DNA from: Bog-473 sp963807775 | GTDB taxonomy: Bacteria > Actinomycetota > Acidimicrobiia > Acidimicrobiales > RAAP-2 | NCBI GenBank assembly: GCA_963807775.1 | Contig: CAWECY010000018.1 | Coordinates: forward strand, 372,001-436,000 | Length of the DNA stretch: 64,000 nt | Reading direction: 5' to 3' | Part shown: positions 34,286-43,325 of the stretch, in pieces | Numbering within the stretch: position 1 is the stretch's first letter | Layout: each line of letters starts with the position of its first letter | The notes under the pieces: model-generated | What the model saw: the letters and a program-made list of their open reading frames with translations, nothing else | Databases searched by the model: none | Told to the model about the DNA's origin: nothing | Translations under genes and position numbers: made by a program

Positions 34286-34927
34286 TCATTCCTTGGGGAA
34301 TTCGAAGGTGAAATTCACCTCCTTGGGGTTGAACCCTTCGGTGTGGAAGAAGCGCCACATGTCGAGTCCTTCGAGTGTTTCGTTGGTCATCTCGTCAACC
34401 AGGGCGTTGACGAACCTGAGTTCGGCCACCAGCTGGCTCTCCTCGTACTCGCCCTCGAGCTCGAACAGCCGCGGCAGTCCGGCCTCGGTCGCCACCTTCA
34501 TGGCGCCGCGCAAGCCCGCCAACTTCACGCCGAGCGCGTCGGCCCGGCGCCGGAGCGCCGCCAGCGCCTCGTCCGGTGCCAGCGACGGAATGAACGACAG
34601 CCCGGCCATGAACGCCGGGTACTCCTTGGCCGGGGTGCCGAGGAGCTCGGTCATCCAGTCGGTCATCTCGACCAGGCCGTCGTCCGTGATCTCGTACACG
34701 GTCCGCTCGGGGCGCTTGCCCTCCCGCACCGTGCCCGTCGCCTTGATGAAGCCCTTCTTCTCCAGCGACTCGACCACGGCGTAGAGCGACCCGTAGTTGA
34801 GGCGCACGCTCTGCTCCTTGGCCCGGCTGCGCAGTGTCTGCGCCACCTCGTAGGGGTGCATGGGCTTCTCGTACAGGCAGACAAGCACCGCCAGGGCCAG
34901 GGGATTCGACCGGGACCATCTGGGCAT
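34286..34927 (-). CDS. PadR family transcriptional regulator
   Basis: About 213 residues. The N-terminal winged helix has LALAVLVCLYEKPMHPYEVAQTL and LNYGSLYAVVESLEKKGFI, then ERTVYEITDDG, the classic PadR wing. The C-terminal Vir-like helical domain mediates dimerisation. I place the start at ATG 34927 rather than ATG 34936, because a strong -10 box (TACTAT) overlaps the upstream ATG and would start transcription at or next to 34927, giving a leaderless message. Likely represses the ABC exporter downstream. Confidence 0.88.
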   Translation of the reverse strand: MPRWSRSNPLALAVLVCLYEKPMHPYEVAQTLRSRAKEQSVRLNYGSLYAVVESLEKKGFIKATGTVREGKRPERTVYEITDDGLVEMTDWMTELLGTPAKEYPAFMAGLSFIPSLAPDEALAALRRRADALGVKLAGLRGAMKVATEAGLPRLFELEGEYEESQLVAELRFVNALVDEMTNETLEGLDMWRFFHTEGFNPKEVNFTFEFPKE

Positions 34928-34934
34928 ACCGGTC

Positions 34935-34963
34935 ATAGTATTCTATTCAGAGTAATCTGTAAA
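34935..34963 (-). promoter_or_regulatory. Promoter of the PadR gene, leaderless
   Basis: On the minus strand, TTTACA (34958-34963) and TACTAT (34935-34940) are separated by 17 bp, close to the sigma-70/SigA consensus. The -10 box ends seven bases before ATG 34927, implying a transcript that begins at the start codon. Two ATYACTCT direct repeats spaced 14 bp overlap the promoter and may be PadR contacts. Confidence 0.6.
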
Positions 34964-35092
34964 GAGTGATCCGACTCCGACTACCGGCCCCGGGGCGCCC
35001 AACCCGTGAGGGCAACCCGCCAGCCCCACCCTTGAACCTCCCCGAACCTCCCTGGTCACGGGCCACCGGGTATCGGTAGAAGACTGAGTCGC

Positions 35093-35641
35093 ATGCACGC
35101 CGTCGAGCTCATCTTCGCTATCGGATGGGCGGCGTTCTGGATCTACTGGCTCGTCGCAGCCTTCTCCATGAAGAGGGAGCGCGTCCCGTGGTCCCACGAG
35201 CTGCGTATCAGAGCGGTGATCCTCGTCGCCGCGATCGTCCTGGTCCGCTTTGGAGCTTTCCGAAGTCACGGTTTCAACACGGATCCATGGCGAGTCGGCG
35301 TCGGGCTCGTCCTCTTCGCGCTCGGGTTGGGGTTCGCCGTCTGGGCCCGCCTCCACATCGGGCGCAACTGGGGCACACCGATGTCGCAAAAGGACGAACC
35401 CGAGCTGGTGACCAGCGGCCCCTACCACCTGGTCCGCCACCCCATCTACACCGGCGTCCTCGTCGCCGGTATCGGCACCGCGGTGGCGCTGAGCTGGTTA
35501 TGGCTGCTCGTCGTGGCCCTGACAGCGGTCTACTTCATCTACAGCGCGACCGTCGAGGAGCGAAACCTGACCGCACAGTTCCCCGACACGTACCCGCTGT
35601 ACCGGCGCTCGACCAAGATGCTCCTCCCCGTCATCTTCTAG
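35093..35641 (+). CDS. Isoprenylcysteine carboxyl methyltransferase (ICMT)-like membrane protein
   Basis: 182 residues with four to five membrane helices. The C-terminal HIGRNWGTPMSQ, then LVTSGPYHLVRHPIYTGVL, and EERNLTAQFPDTYPLYRRSTKMLLP carry the RHP-Y and E-R...Y motif of the ICMT/PEMT family. These bind S-adenosylmethionine and methylate a membrane substrate. The bacterial substrate is unknown. It lies ahead of the PIG-L/PhyH operon on the same strand with a 92-bp gap. Confidence 0.85.
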   Translation: MHAVELIFAIGWAAFWIYWLVAAFSMKRERVPWSHELRIRAVILVAAIVLVRFGAFRSHGFNTDPWRVGVGLVLFALGLGFAVWARLHIGRNWGTPMSQKDEPELVTSGPYHLVRHPIYTGVLVAGIGTAVALSWLWLLVVALTAVYFIYSATVEERNLTAQFPDTYPLYRRSTKMLLPVIF

Positions 35642-35733
35642 GGGACGCGTCGGCATCCAGGCGGCGGCGCGCAACCCTTGCCCTCTGGGCGCCCCGGGCC
35701 GGCACGGGCGTCGCCGACCTAATCTGCACAGTC

Positions 35734-36549
35734 GTGGCGCCTACGGTCCTCCACGTCGCCCCGCACCCTGACGACGAAGCCGTCGGCTGCCCCGGCGCCC
35801 TCCTCCACCTGCAGGACCGGGGCTGGACCGTAGTCAGCCTCATTTCCAGCCTGGGCTTCGAGGGCCAGTGGGAGCGCCGCCGGGCCGAGTCCGAGGAGGC
35901 CGCCGCACGAGCCGGCTTCGTCCCCGTCTTCCTCGACCCACCACTCAACCTCGATCTGCATGCGGACCGGGCGGCCGCCGCCGACCGGCTGGCCGACGAG
36001 CTGCCGGCCGTCGTCGAACAGCACCAAGCCTCCATCGTCGTCTCACCCAGCCCCCACGACGTCCACCACGGCCACGAGACAGTCGGCCGCGGCGTCCAGC
36101 GCGCCCTGGCCGCCATGCCGCCGACCACCCGCTGGTGGATGTGGGGCGTCTGGGGCGACCTGCCCGCCCCGAACGTCTTCTACGCCTTCGAAGACAAGGT
36201 CATGGCGCGGGCCGCGCACATCCTCGACGCCTACATCGGAGAGCTCGAGCGCAACGACTACCAGCGCTTCCTGTCGGGCCGCGCCGCGGCCAACGCCGTG
36301 ATGGGCTCCGAGCGCGTCTTCGGGTTCGGCTCGGCCTCGGCCACCACGCTCCCCTACGCCGAACTGCTGACCGAAGTTCGCCTCGTCGACGGTCACTTCA
36401 TGGCCTCCGAACCGCACCACCTCGACGAGGGCCCGTCCCCCTCCGAGCGCTGGGAGAACGACCTCACTCCGTGGATCGAATGTCCGAGCGTGCGCGAGCT
36501 CATCGGTCCCATCCCCGAGGTCCGCCAAGACGAGCACCCGGACCCGTGA
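35734..36549 (+). CDS. PIG-L family deacetylase
   Basis: 271 residues from GTG 35734. The zinc-binding motif HVAPHPDDEAVGCPG at residues 6-20 and the distal histidine motif SPSPHDVHHGHETVG are those of LmbE/PIG-L N-acetylglucosaminyl deacetylases (MshB, BshB). The enzyme removes an acyl group from an amino-sugar or amino-alcohol conjugate. The stop overlaps the next gene as GTGA; two PhyH-type oxygenases follow in the same transcript, so the three likely act on one small molecule. Confidence 0.88.
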   Translation: MAPTVLHVAPHPDDEAVGCPGALLHLQDRGWTVVSLISSLGFEGQWERRRAESEEAAARAGFVPVFLDPPLNLDLHADRAAAADRLADELPAVVEQHQASIVVSPSPHDVHHGHETVGRGVQRALAAMPPTTRWWMWGVWGDLPAPNVFYAFEDKVMARAAHILDAYIGELERNDYQRFLSGRAAANAVMGSERVFGFGSASATTLPYAELLTEVRLVDGHFMASEPHHLDEGPSPSERWENDLTPWIECPSVRELIGPIPEVRQDEHPDP

Positions 36550-37409
36550 CCACGGCGACCGAGCCCGAGTCCGCGCTCCCGGCCACGGCACCCCACCTCG
36601 TCGAGGCCTTCCAAAGAGACGGCTTCGTCGTCGTCCCCGACCTCCTCACCCCGGACGAGCTCACCCGCTTCGGCCGGGCCGTCGACGCCGGCGTCGAACG
36701 CCGTAGCCAACACGACACCCGCCCCCTGGACCAGAAGTCGAGATACGAGCAGTCCTTCATCCAGTGCCAGAACCTGTGGGAGGACTGCCCCGACGTCCGT
36801 CCGCTCAGCTTCCACCCCGCCATCGCCGGCACCGCCGCCCGCCTCCTCGGCGTCCCGGCCGTACGCCTCTGGCACGACCAGGCGCTGTACAAGGAGGCCG
36901 GCGGCCGGGAGACCGACCCCCACCAGGACCACCCGTACTGGCCCATCGTCGAGACCGACACGGTCACCGCCTGGATACCCTTCGACGGCTCCACCCTCGA
37001 GAGCGGCGCCATGGGTTACCTCCCGGGCAGCCACCGCCTCGGCCTGCGCGAGTTCGTCAACATCTTCACCCCCACACCCGGCCCCGACGACGACCCGTTG
37101 ACCGCGCACGCCGAGTTGTCCGGCCTCGAGCCCGTCTTCATCGAGGTCCCGCCCGGCGCCGTGGCCTTCCACCACGGCCTCACGTTCCACTTGGCCACAC
37201 CCAACACCACCGGTACCGTCCGTCGGGTGCACACGGCCATCTACTTCGCCGACGGCTCCACCCGCGGCGTGGGCCGCTTCCCCCATCCCTCGGTCGAGCG
37301 CGCCGGCATCCCCATGGGCGCCGTGATCGCCAGCGACGTCACGCCGATCGCCTGGCCCCGCCCGCCAAGCGGCGACCTGCCCGACCCGCCCGCCGACGCC
37401 ATCGGATGA
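36546..37409 (+). CDS. Phytanoyl-CoA dioxygenase (PhyH)-like Fe(II)/2-oxoglutarate oxygenase 1
   Basis: 287 residues from GTG 36546. The double-stranded beta-helix iron triad appears as HQD (TDPHQDHPYWP) and the distal His in AFHHGLTFHLATPNTT, with Arg after TVRRVH for 2-oxoglutarate binding. The enzyme hydroxylates an aliphatic substrate. It overlaps the deacetylase upstream (GTGA) and a second PhyH gene downstream (ATGA), showing strict co-translation. The two PhyH proteins are clearly different in sequence, so they probably catalyse different steps. Confidence 0.87.
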   Translation: MTTATEPESALPATAPHLVEAFQRDGFVVVPDLLTPDELTRFGRAVDAGVERRSQHDTRPLDQKSRYEQSFIQCQNLWEDCPDVRPLSFHPAIAGTAARLLGVPAVRLWHDQALYKEAGGRETDPHQDHPYWPIVETDTVTAWIPFDGSTLESGAMGYLPGSHRLGLREFVNIFTPTPGPDDDPLTAHAELSGLEPVFIEVPPGAVAFHHGLTFHLATPNTTGTVRRVHTAIYFADGSTRGVGRFPHPSVERAGIPMGAVIASDVTPIAWPRPPSGDLPDPPADAIG

Positions 37410-38254
37410 CGACACCCGCGACACCCGCCACACCCGCCACACCCGCCACACCCGCCGCCACCGTCCTCACCGCCGACCAGCGCGCCGCCTGGCACGACCA
37501 CGGCTTCTTCCGCATCCCGGCCTTCGCACCACCGGAGACCTGCCAGGCCATGCTGGCCCGAGTCACCGAAATCGTCCGCAACCCCACACTCGCCGGCGAA
37601 CTCGCGGTCAAGCTCCTGCCCGAGGCCAACCTGGCGAGCCGCGCCGCCACCACCGCCGACGCCGACCGCCCAGAAGACGCCATGTCGAAGGTCTTCAAGC
37701 TCCACCGCGACCCCGTGTTCGCCGCCTTCGCCCACGACCCCTCCGTCGTCGACCCCGTGTCAGGGCTCATCGCGCCCGACATCGATGTCTTCCTGTCGCA
37801 GTTCATCTTCAAGGCGCCGGGCGCCTGGGGCCAGCCCTGGCACCAGGACTCCTTCTACTTCCCCTTCGAGCCCGCCCGCCCGGTCGTCGGCGTGTGGCTC
37901 GCCGTCACCGAGGCCACGCTGACCAACGGGTGCCTGCACGTCCTGCCCGGGTCGCACCGCGAGCCGGTGCACACGCACGTGCCGGACCGCCGCCCCGGTG
38001 CCAACTACGGCTACTTCGAGATCGTCGACCACGACACCGCCATCTCCCAGCCCGTGCTGATGGAGCCCGGCGACCTTCTGGTCTTCGACAGCCATCTCAT
38101 GCACCGCTCGACCGACAACGAGTCGGCCGGCATCCGCGCCGCCATGGTGTACCACTACGCCGCCGCCGGCACGGTCGATCACACCGACGACTTCTTCCCC
38201 TCCATCAACGACTGGGTGCCCGTGCGACGCAACGGCCTGCCCACACCCGTTTAG
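37406..38254 (+). CDS. Phytanoyl-CoA dioxygenase (PhyH)-like oxygenase 2
   Basis: 282 residues from ATG 37406. After a PAT-repeat leader, the PhyH fold has WHQDSFYFPFEPARPVVGVWLAV (iron ligands His and Asp), HVLPGSHREPVH and SHLMHRSTDNESAGIRAA (distal His and 2-oxoglutarate Arg). This is a complete Fe(II)/2OG oxygenase. It is the last gene of the PIG-L operon. The leader is encoded by five 9-bp repeats and is probably not part of the fold. Confidence 0.87.
   Translation: MTTPATPATPATPATPAATVLTADQRAAWHDHGFFRIPAFAPPETCQAMLARVTEIVRNPTLAGELAVKLLPEANLASRAATTADADRPEDAMSKVFKLHRDPVFAAFAHDPSVVDPVSGLIAPDIDVFLSQFIFKAPGAWGQPWHQDSFYFPFEPARPVVGVWLAVTEATLTNGCLHVLPGSHREPVHTHVPDRRPGANYGYFEIVDHDTAISQPVLMEPGDLLVFDSHLMHRSTDNESAGIRAAMVYHYAAAGTVDHTDDFFPSINDWVPVRRNGLPTPV
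37412..37456 (+). repeat. Five tandem 9-bp repeats at the start of the second PhyH gene
   Basis: The unit ACACCCGCC (the first copy ends CG) repeats five times directly after the start codon, coding for TPA repeats. Unit length is a multiple of three, so copy-number change would lengthen or shorten the leader without a frameshift. Confidence 0.85.
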
Positions 38255-38320
38255 CTCGGTATCGCAGACCACTCACCGCAGCACTGACCGCCGGCGCCGG
38301 CCGGTCGGTCGGTCGGTCGT

Positions 38321-39565
38321 TCAGCCTGACCGCTTCAGGTCACGAAAAGAGAGGGTCCGGTCCGGCTGCGGCTCCCTCGGCAGTCCGAGGACTCGCTCGG
38401 CCGTGATGTTGCGCTGGATCTCGTCGGTACCGCCGGCGATCGACTGCGCGGGGACCGATTCGAGGACTTCGGCGATCATGCCGCCGAAGGCGGAGTCCGG
38501 ACCGACGAGCATCCCGGCCGGACCGGCAAGCTGCGTGTGTGTTCGAGCCGCCTCCCGGGCAACGGTGCTCAGGCCGAGCTTGCCGACGGAGCCCTCCGCT
38601 CCGGGCGGGCGACCGAGCGACCGGTTGAGGCGTGCTCGATCTGCCGTCCACTGGTGCGCCCGGTGGAGAGCCAAGAGACCGGCGACTGCCTGTCGACTGA
38701 CCGGATCGTGGTCCCGGCCCGTCGTTCGCGCATGCTCGGCCACGAGGTCGACCCGTCCCGCCCGCTGTGGGTACCAGCTGTACGTCGCGAAATACGCCTC
38801 GGCCTCAGCTTGGGCCTCCGCCACCGCCCGCCCGTTTGGTTCGAAGTGACGGCGTCGCACCGAAACGAAACCCCGTTCGTGCGCCAACGTCGTCAGCGCG
38901 ATGGGCCAGCCGCCACCGAGTGCACCCACGACGTTCTCGATTGGAACCACCGCATCGCTCAAGAAGACCTCGTTGAAGGAGGCATGGCCGTTCATCTGGC
39001 GAAGTGGTCGAACCTCGACGCCCGGCTGGTGCATGGGCAGAACCAGGAACGATATTCCCTTATGTTTGGGAGCATCCCAGTCCGTCCGGGCCAGCAGCAT
39101 TCCGAAGTCGGCATGATGCGCGCTCGTGCTCCAGACCTTCTGTCCGTTGACGACCAGGACATCACCGTCGCGCGCAGCGGTCGTGGTCAGCCCGGCGAGG
39201 TCTGATCCGCTGCCGGGCTCGCTGAAGAGCTGACACCACGTGTCCTCGCCCGCAACGATCCGCGGAAGGAATGCTCTCTTTATCGATGGTGAGCCGTGGG
39301 CCAGGATGGTCGGCGCGGCCAGGAGCATCCCCGCCCCGAGCGGTGTCCCCACGGCTCCCGCCAGGGCGAGTTCCTCCTCGACGACCTCGTCGGCCCACGC
39401 GAGAAGCGCGCGTCCGCTCCACTCCTCGGGCCAGGTGGGACACGCCCACCCGGCCTCGTGCAGCTGACGGCGCCACGCGATCAAGGAGAGCGCCGGGTCC
39501 CAGTGGGACTCGATCCACCTTCGCGCCTCCTCACGCACACGCGCCTTCAACTGTTCGTCACTCAC
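38321..39565 (-). CDS. Acyl-CoA dehydrogenase
   Basis: About 414 residues from GTG 39565 (upstream in-frame ATG at 39640 possible). The FAD-binding motif CQLFSEPGSGSDLAGL, the VWSTSAHHADFGMLLART block and the C-terminal SIAGGTDEIQRNITAERVLGLPRE are the acyl-CoA dehydrogenase hallmarks. It introduces an alpha,beta double bond into a CoA thioester. The sequence resembles the large actinobacterial FadE group for steroid or branched side chains. It is divergent from a luciferase-like oxidoreductase. Confidence 0.9.
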   Translation of the reverse strand: MSDEQLKARVREEARRWIESHWDPALSLIAWRRQLHEAGWACPTWPEEWSGRALLAWADEVVEEELALAGAVGTPLGAGMLLAAPTILAHGSPSIKRAFLPRIVAGEDTWCQLFSEPGSGSDLAGLTTTAARDGDVLVVNGQKVWSTSAHHADFGMLLARTDWDAPKHKGISFLVLPMHQPGVEVRPLRQMNGHASFNEVFLSDAVVPIENVVGALGGGWPIALTTLAHERGFVSVRRRHFEPNGRAVAEAQAEAEAYFATYSWYPQRAGRVDLVAEHARTTGRDHDPVSRQAVAGLLALHRAHQWTADRARLNRSLGRPPGAEGSVGKLGLSTVAREAARTHTQLAGPAGMLVGPDSAFGGMIAEVLESVPAQSIAGGTDEIQRNITAERVLGLPREPQPDRTLSFRDLKRSG

Positions 39566-39912
39566 CTGAACGGGTCGCGTCTCTTGGATCGGCTCGAACG
39601 TTGACCGGGAGCCTTCTTCGCCCACGCATTGCCCTCCCATCTCAACGTGCCGGTCGGCTCGACGGGTTCACTCGGACAACAGTCCCTACTTTTGCGGCGG
39701 GGACGATCGAGGGTTCGCCGAGGAACAGGGCCTATCATTGCGTCTCCTCGGCGAGGTCGCTCGCCGGACCGTGGACCCATGATCGAGACGACGCCACATA
39801 CCGCCAGAGTTACCGCGCTCACCTCGCAGAGCCCCTGTGGGAACTCGCCGGAACCGGCCTTCGTGGAGACGCGGCGTCCGCCGGCATCGAGTTCGTTCGT
39901 CCACGCCGCCTG

Positions 39913-40959
39913 ATGCTGAAGTTCGATGCCATGCTGCCCGCCCAGCCCCTCCGCCGGGCCGGTGACCTCGGGCGCCGGGCCGCCTCCGCCGGACTCTCCG
40001 GCCTCGTCGTCACCGAGGCCGGCCGTACCGCCTACCTCACCTGCAGCGCGCTGGCCGTGGCCACCGACAACGACATCGACATCCTCACCGGCATCGCCGT
40101 CGCCTTCCCCCGCAGCCCCATGGTCACCGCCTCCGTCGCCTGGGAGCTGGCCGAGGCCAGCGGCGGCCGCTTCCGCCTCGGCCTGGGCGCCCAGGTGCGC
40201 GCCCACATCGAGCGGCGTTACGGCGCGCCCTTCGACCCGCCCGGGCCCCGCCTGCGCGAGTACGTCCTCGCGGTCAAGCAGATCTTCGACTCGTTCCGCA
40301 CCGGCGCCCCCCTGGCCGTCGACGGCGAGTACTACGCCCTGTCGCTGCTGCCCGCCATGTGGGCGCCGGGCCCCATCGACTGTGCCGACCCGCCGATCGA
40401 CGTCGCCGCCGTCAACCCCTGGATGCTCCGCATGGCCGGCGAAGTGGCCGACGGCGTGCATGTGCACCCGCTCAACACGCCCATCTACCTGCGCGAGACG
40501 GTGCTGCCCGAGCTCAGCGCCGGCGCCGCCCGCTCGGGGCGCACGCTCGACGACCTCCAGGTGATCGTCCCGGCCTTCCTCTGCGTGGGCGACACCGAGG
40601 AGGAGCGGGACGGCTGGCGCGAGAGGGCCCGGATCCAGGTGGCCTTCTACGGGTCGACGCCCAACTACGGCTTCATCTTCGAGCAGCTCGACCGGGAGGG
40701 GACGACCGAGCGCATCCGCGAGCGCCAGCGCGCCGGCGACATCCCCGGCATGGCCCAGGTCATCGACGACGACCTGCTCGAGCAGTTCACCACGGTGGGT
40801 ACCTGGGACGACGTCGCCGACAAGATCGAGGCCAAGTACGGCGGCATCGCCACCCGGGTCGTCAGCTACTTCACCGGCTCCGCTGTCGTGCACGACCCCG
40901 GCACCTTCGAGCGCTGGGGCGACCTGGCCCGACGGGTCTGCGAAGTCTCCGACGCCTAG
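39913..40959 (+). CDS. LLM-class (TIGR03617-like) F420-type oxidoreductase
   Basis: 348 residues from ATG 39913. The N-terminal TIM-barrel strand (GLSGLVVTEAGRTAYLTCSALAVAT), VAFPRSPMVTASVAWELAEASGGRF and LGLGAQVRAHIERRYGAPFDPP are typical of the F420-dependent luciferase-like class, in the TIGR03617 branch. It likely uses reduced F420 or FMN. The paralogue at 61328-62329 shares the QVR-HIE-RF block and the REYVLA-WAS/KQIF region. It is divergent from an acyl-CoA dehydrogenase; the substrate is unknown. Confidence 0.85.
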   Translation: MLKFDAMLPAQPLRRAGDLGRRAASAGLSGLVVTEAGRTAYLTCSALAVATDNDIDILTGIAVAFPRSPMVTASVAWELAEASGGRFRLGLGAQVRAHIERRYGAPFDPPGPRLREYVLAVKQIFDSFRTGAPLAVDGEYYALSLLPAMWAPGPIDCADPPIDVAAVNPWMLRMAGEVADGVHVHPLNTPIYLRETVLPELSAGAARSGRTLDDLQVIVPAFLCVGDTEEERDGWRERARIQVAFYGSTPNYGFIFEQLDREGTTERIRERQRAGDIPGMAQVIDDDLLEQFTTVGTWDDVADKIEAKYGGIATRVVSYFTGSAVVHDPGTFERWGDLARRVCEVSDA

Positions 40960-41104
40960 CAAGTCCCGGCCCTTGCCCCCTACCCCCCGACACTCGCAGG
41001 GCCCCAAGTCGAGCGGACGCGCCGGGCGGGACCGCAATCGGGTAAAGAGGAAGGTGTCGTCACCCGACGTATTGGGTGAGCACCGTCGCACAGGAGGGCA
41101 TGGC

Positions 41105-41884
41105 GTGGACCGCAATAGGGCATCTCGGAGCCACTGCCGCTGGGCCGCACCTGCCACCGGGGTGGCGCTCGGCGTGCTCCTCGTCGTGGCCGGCGCCGGC
41201 GCCGTGTCCTCCGGAGCCGCCTCGAACTCGGGCTCTCCCCCTACCCTGCCCGCCACTGCGTCAGGCCTTCAGGCCAAGGCGATCTCGGACGCCGAGAGCA
41301 GCAGCTGGGTCCACGAGGTGGGGCGCGGAACGGGTGACGGCCACACCTTCTCCTCCGCCAACGACATCGGGACCTTCGAAGGCCGGCAGATGATCCACTC
41401 CGACAAGGCGCGAGCGGAGGTGATCCAGATCGGCCAGGCCGCCTACATCGAGGGCAACGCGGCCGCGGTCTCCTCGTTCTTCGGGTTGACCAAGGACGAC
41501 CCCCAACAGCTGGCCGACACCTGGATCTCCATCGCGCCCTCCGACGGCGGTGAGTTCACGACGGTCAGCGACGCCGTCACGCTCAAGTCCGACTTCCAGG
41601 ACGTGACCATCCCGGGTGCGGTCACCGAAGGTTATCCCGTCACCGTCGACGGCCAGCGCTGCATCCCGATCATCGGCCATACGTCCCAGCCGTCGGTCGG
41701 GACGGTCACCAGCACCCTTTACGTGACCGACTCGGCGTCCCCCCTCCCGGTCGAGATCAAGAGCGTCGCCAAGGGGGGCTTGTCGACCACCACCTGGAGC
41801 CGGTGGGGCAAGGCGGTCAACCTGACGGCGCCACCCGATGCCGTCCCCTTCTCGTCGTTGTTCAGCAGCTCCGCCCCGACGTAG
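41105..41884 (+). CDS. Secreted or membrane-anchored protein of unknown function
   Basis: 259 residues from GTG 41105, with AGGAGG seven bases upstream. An N-terminal basic stretch and membrane segment (GVALGVLLVVAGAGAVSSG) form a signal anchor or Sec signal without a lipobox Cys. The exported part (WVHEVGRGTGDGHTFSS through WSRWGKAVNLTAPP) looks like the beta-rich domain of LppX/DUF6612-type lipid-carrier-like proteins. It is tail to tail with a similar but longer protein gene, 3 bp apart. No function is assigned. Confidence 0.65.
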   Translation: MDRNRASRSHCRWAAPATGVALGVLLVVAGAGAVSSGAASNSGSPPTLPATASGLQAKAISDAESSSWVHEVGRGTGDGHTFSSANDIGTFEGRQMIHSDKARAEVIQIGQAAYIEGNAAAVSSFFGLTKDDPQQLADTWISIAPSDGGEFTTVSDAVTLKSDFQDVTIPGAVTEGYPVTVDGQRCIPIIGHTSQPSVGTVTSTLYVTDSASPLPVEIKSVAKGGLSTTTWSRWGKAVNLTAPPDAVPFSSLFSSSAPT

Positions 41885-41887
41885 GGA

Positions 41888-43207
41888 TCAGGTGCTCGAG
41901 TCTCCCTGGTCCTGGCTCACGATCTTCTGGAACTGCTGGTAGGGGATCACCTCGCTCGCCGGCGGATCGACCACTGATACGGGTGTGCCGTAGTTGGAGA
42001 AATCCATGGTGGAGCTGACCCCAAAGGTCTCCCCTTCCAGGGTGAAGGCTCCCGTGCCCCGCACTTCCTTCAGGTGGTGCGTGTCGTCGACGTAAATCCC
42101 GTAGTCGAGCTTCGTGTAATGGATCTCTGACAGCTCTGCCTTCAGATACGGAGGTACCGCCGTGGACGCGATCACCTTCCTGATCCCCGCTTGGGAGACA
42201 TCGATCGAGTACCCCTGCACCGCGGCCCCGTCCACCGTGGATGGCCCGAGACGCGTGATGCTCGTCCCCTCCGCCTTGAGCACGGCCAAGAGGGCGCCGG
42301 GGTTGCTGAAGATCCCTCCGGCACCTACGCCGCTGGTCCCGGACCCGCCCTGGCCCGTGTTCTGGGAGACCCACGACTTTCCGGGTGCGACGTAGGCGAC
42401 GATGGGGCCCAAGTTGTAGTACTCCATCGAGCCGTTCTGCACCGCCCGCTCGGCCAGCGTCTGACCTCCGGCCTCGTAGGAGAGCGTGAGGTTCGACGCG
42501 TTGGTCACGAGGTTGATGTCCCCGTTTCCGGTGATGGTCAGGTGTGCCCCGGCGTCGATCGTCATGGCGAGAGCGAGATCGGCCGTCTTGCTCTGGACGG
42601 ACGTCGCCACCGCCTGCTCCACCGCGTTCTGCGGCGGTGCCGAGGAGGTGTGCACCGTATAGACGGCGATGCCTGCTCCGATGAGGACGACCACGACGAT
42701 GGCCACGAGCAACAGCGCCCTTCCCCGACCGGAGCGCGCTGGTGCCATCGTCGCCGGGGCCGACCAAGACGTCGGTGGCCTGGCCGTTGGCGGCGGCGTC
42801 CGCCAATAGCTGTCGCTGCTCGGTGCTGGCTCGCCGTCCTGCGGATCGCTGCGGACGCGGGCGAAGAGGGCGGCCATGCGCTCGTCGGCATCGAGGGCGT
42901 CGGGATGGCGTTCGTCGTGCGGCACCCAGCCCGTCATGGACGGGTCACGGTGACCGCCGGCATCGTCCGCCCCCTGATCCTCGGCGGTCCCGCCTGCCAC
43001 GACCATGTCGGCGCCGCTCTCGGGGCCGGTGTCGGTGCCGGTGCCGGTGTCACCTGTCGGAACGCCATCCGACTCGTCGGTGCTCCTCGACGAGGTGTAC
43101 GCGAAGGGCTCTTCGTCCTCCGGCTCGTACCACTCGATCTCACCGTCGGCCGCCGGATCGGCGTCGGATCCCATCCCCTCAGCGTCCTGCGGTAGCTCAG
43201 GCACCAT
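41888..43207 (-). CDS. Membrane-anchored protein of unknown function with acidic cytoplasmic domain
   Basis: 439 residues. An acidic, Asp/Glu/Gly-rich cytoplasmic N-terminus (about 1-160) precedes one membrane helix (LLLVAIVVVVLIGAGIAVY). The extracytoplasmic domain (NAVEQAVATSVQSKTADLALAMT, then YYNLGPIVAYVAPGKSWVS) resembles LppX/DUF6612-like beta folds. It is similar in layout to the neighbour encoded on the opposite strand, so the two may be ancient paralogues. Function unknown. Confidence 0.7.
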   Translation of the reverse strand: MVPELPQDAEGMGSDADPAADGEIEWYEPEDEEPFAYTSSRSTDESDGVPTGDTGTGTDTGPESGADMVVAGGTAEDQGADDAGGHRDPSMTGWVPHDERHPDALDADERMAALFARVRSDPQDGEPAPSSDSYWRTPPPTARPPTSWSAPATMAPARSGRGRALLLVAIVVVVLIGAGIAVYTVHTSSAPPQNAVEQAVATSVQSKTADLALAMTIDAGAHLTITGNGDINLVTNASNLTLSYEAGGQTLAERAVQNGSMEYYNLGPIVAYVAPGKSWVSQNTGQGGSGTSGVGAGGIFSNPGALLAVLKAEGTSITRLGPSTVDGAAVQGYSIDVSQAGIRKVIASTAVPPYLKAELSEIHYTKLDYGIYVDDTHHLKEVRGTGAFTLEGETFGVSSTMDFSNYGTPVSVVDPPASEVIPYQQFQKIVSQDQGDSST

Positions 43208-43325
43208 CCCCTCGTTCCTTCGATCCGGACTCGCCGGGAGCCCGTTGTCGGCGTAATCGTGTCACGGCAAGGACGGCGGAAACAGCAACCCGTCTTCGCG
43301 TAGTTGCCTGAGGGGTGCTCTTAGT

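Noticed and set aside
39676..39696. A 15-bp match between this place and the integrase upstream region near 19621.
   Set aside because: A match of this length is expected by chance in 64 kb when both strands are compared, and no other island feature is nearby.
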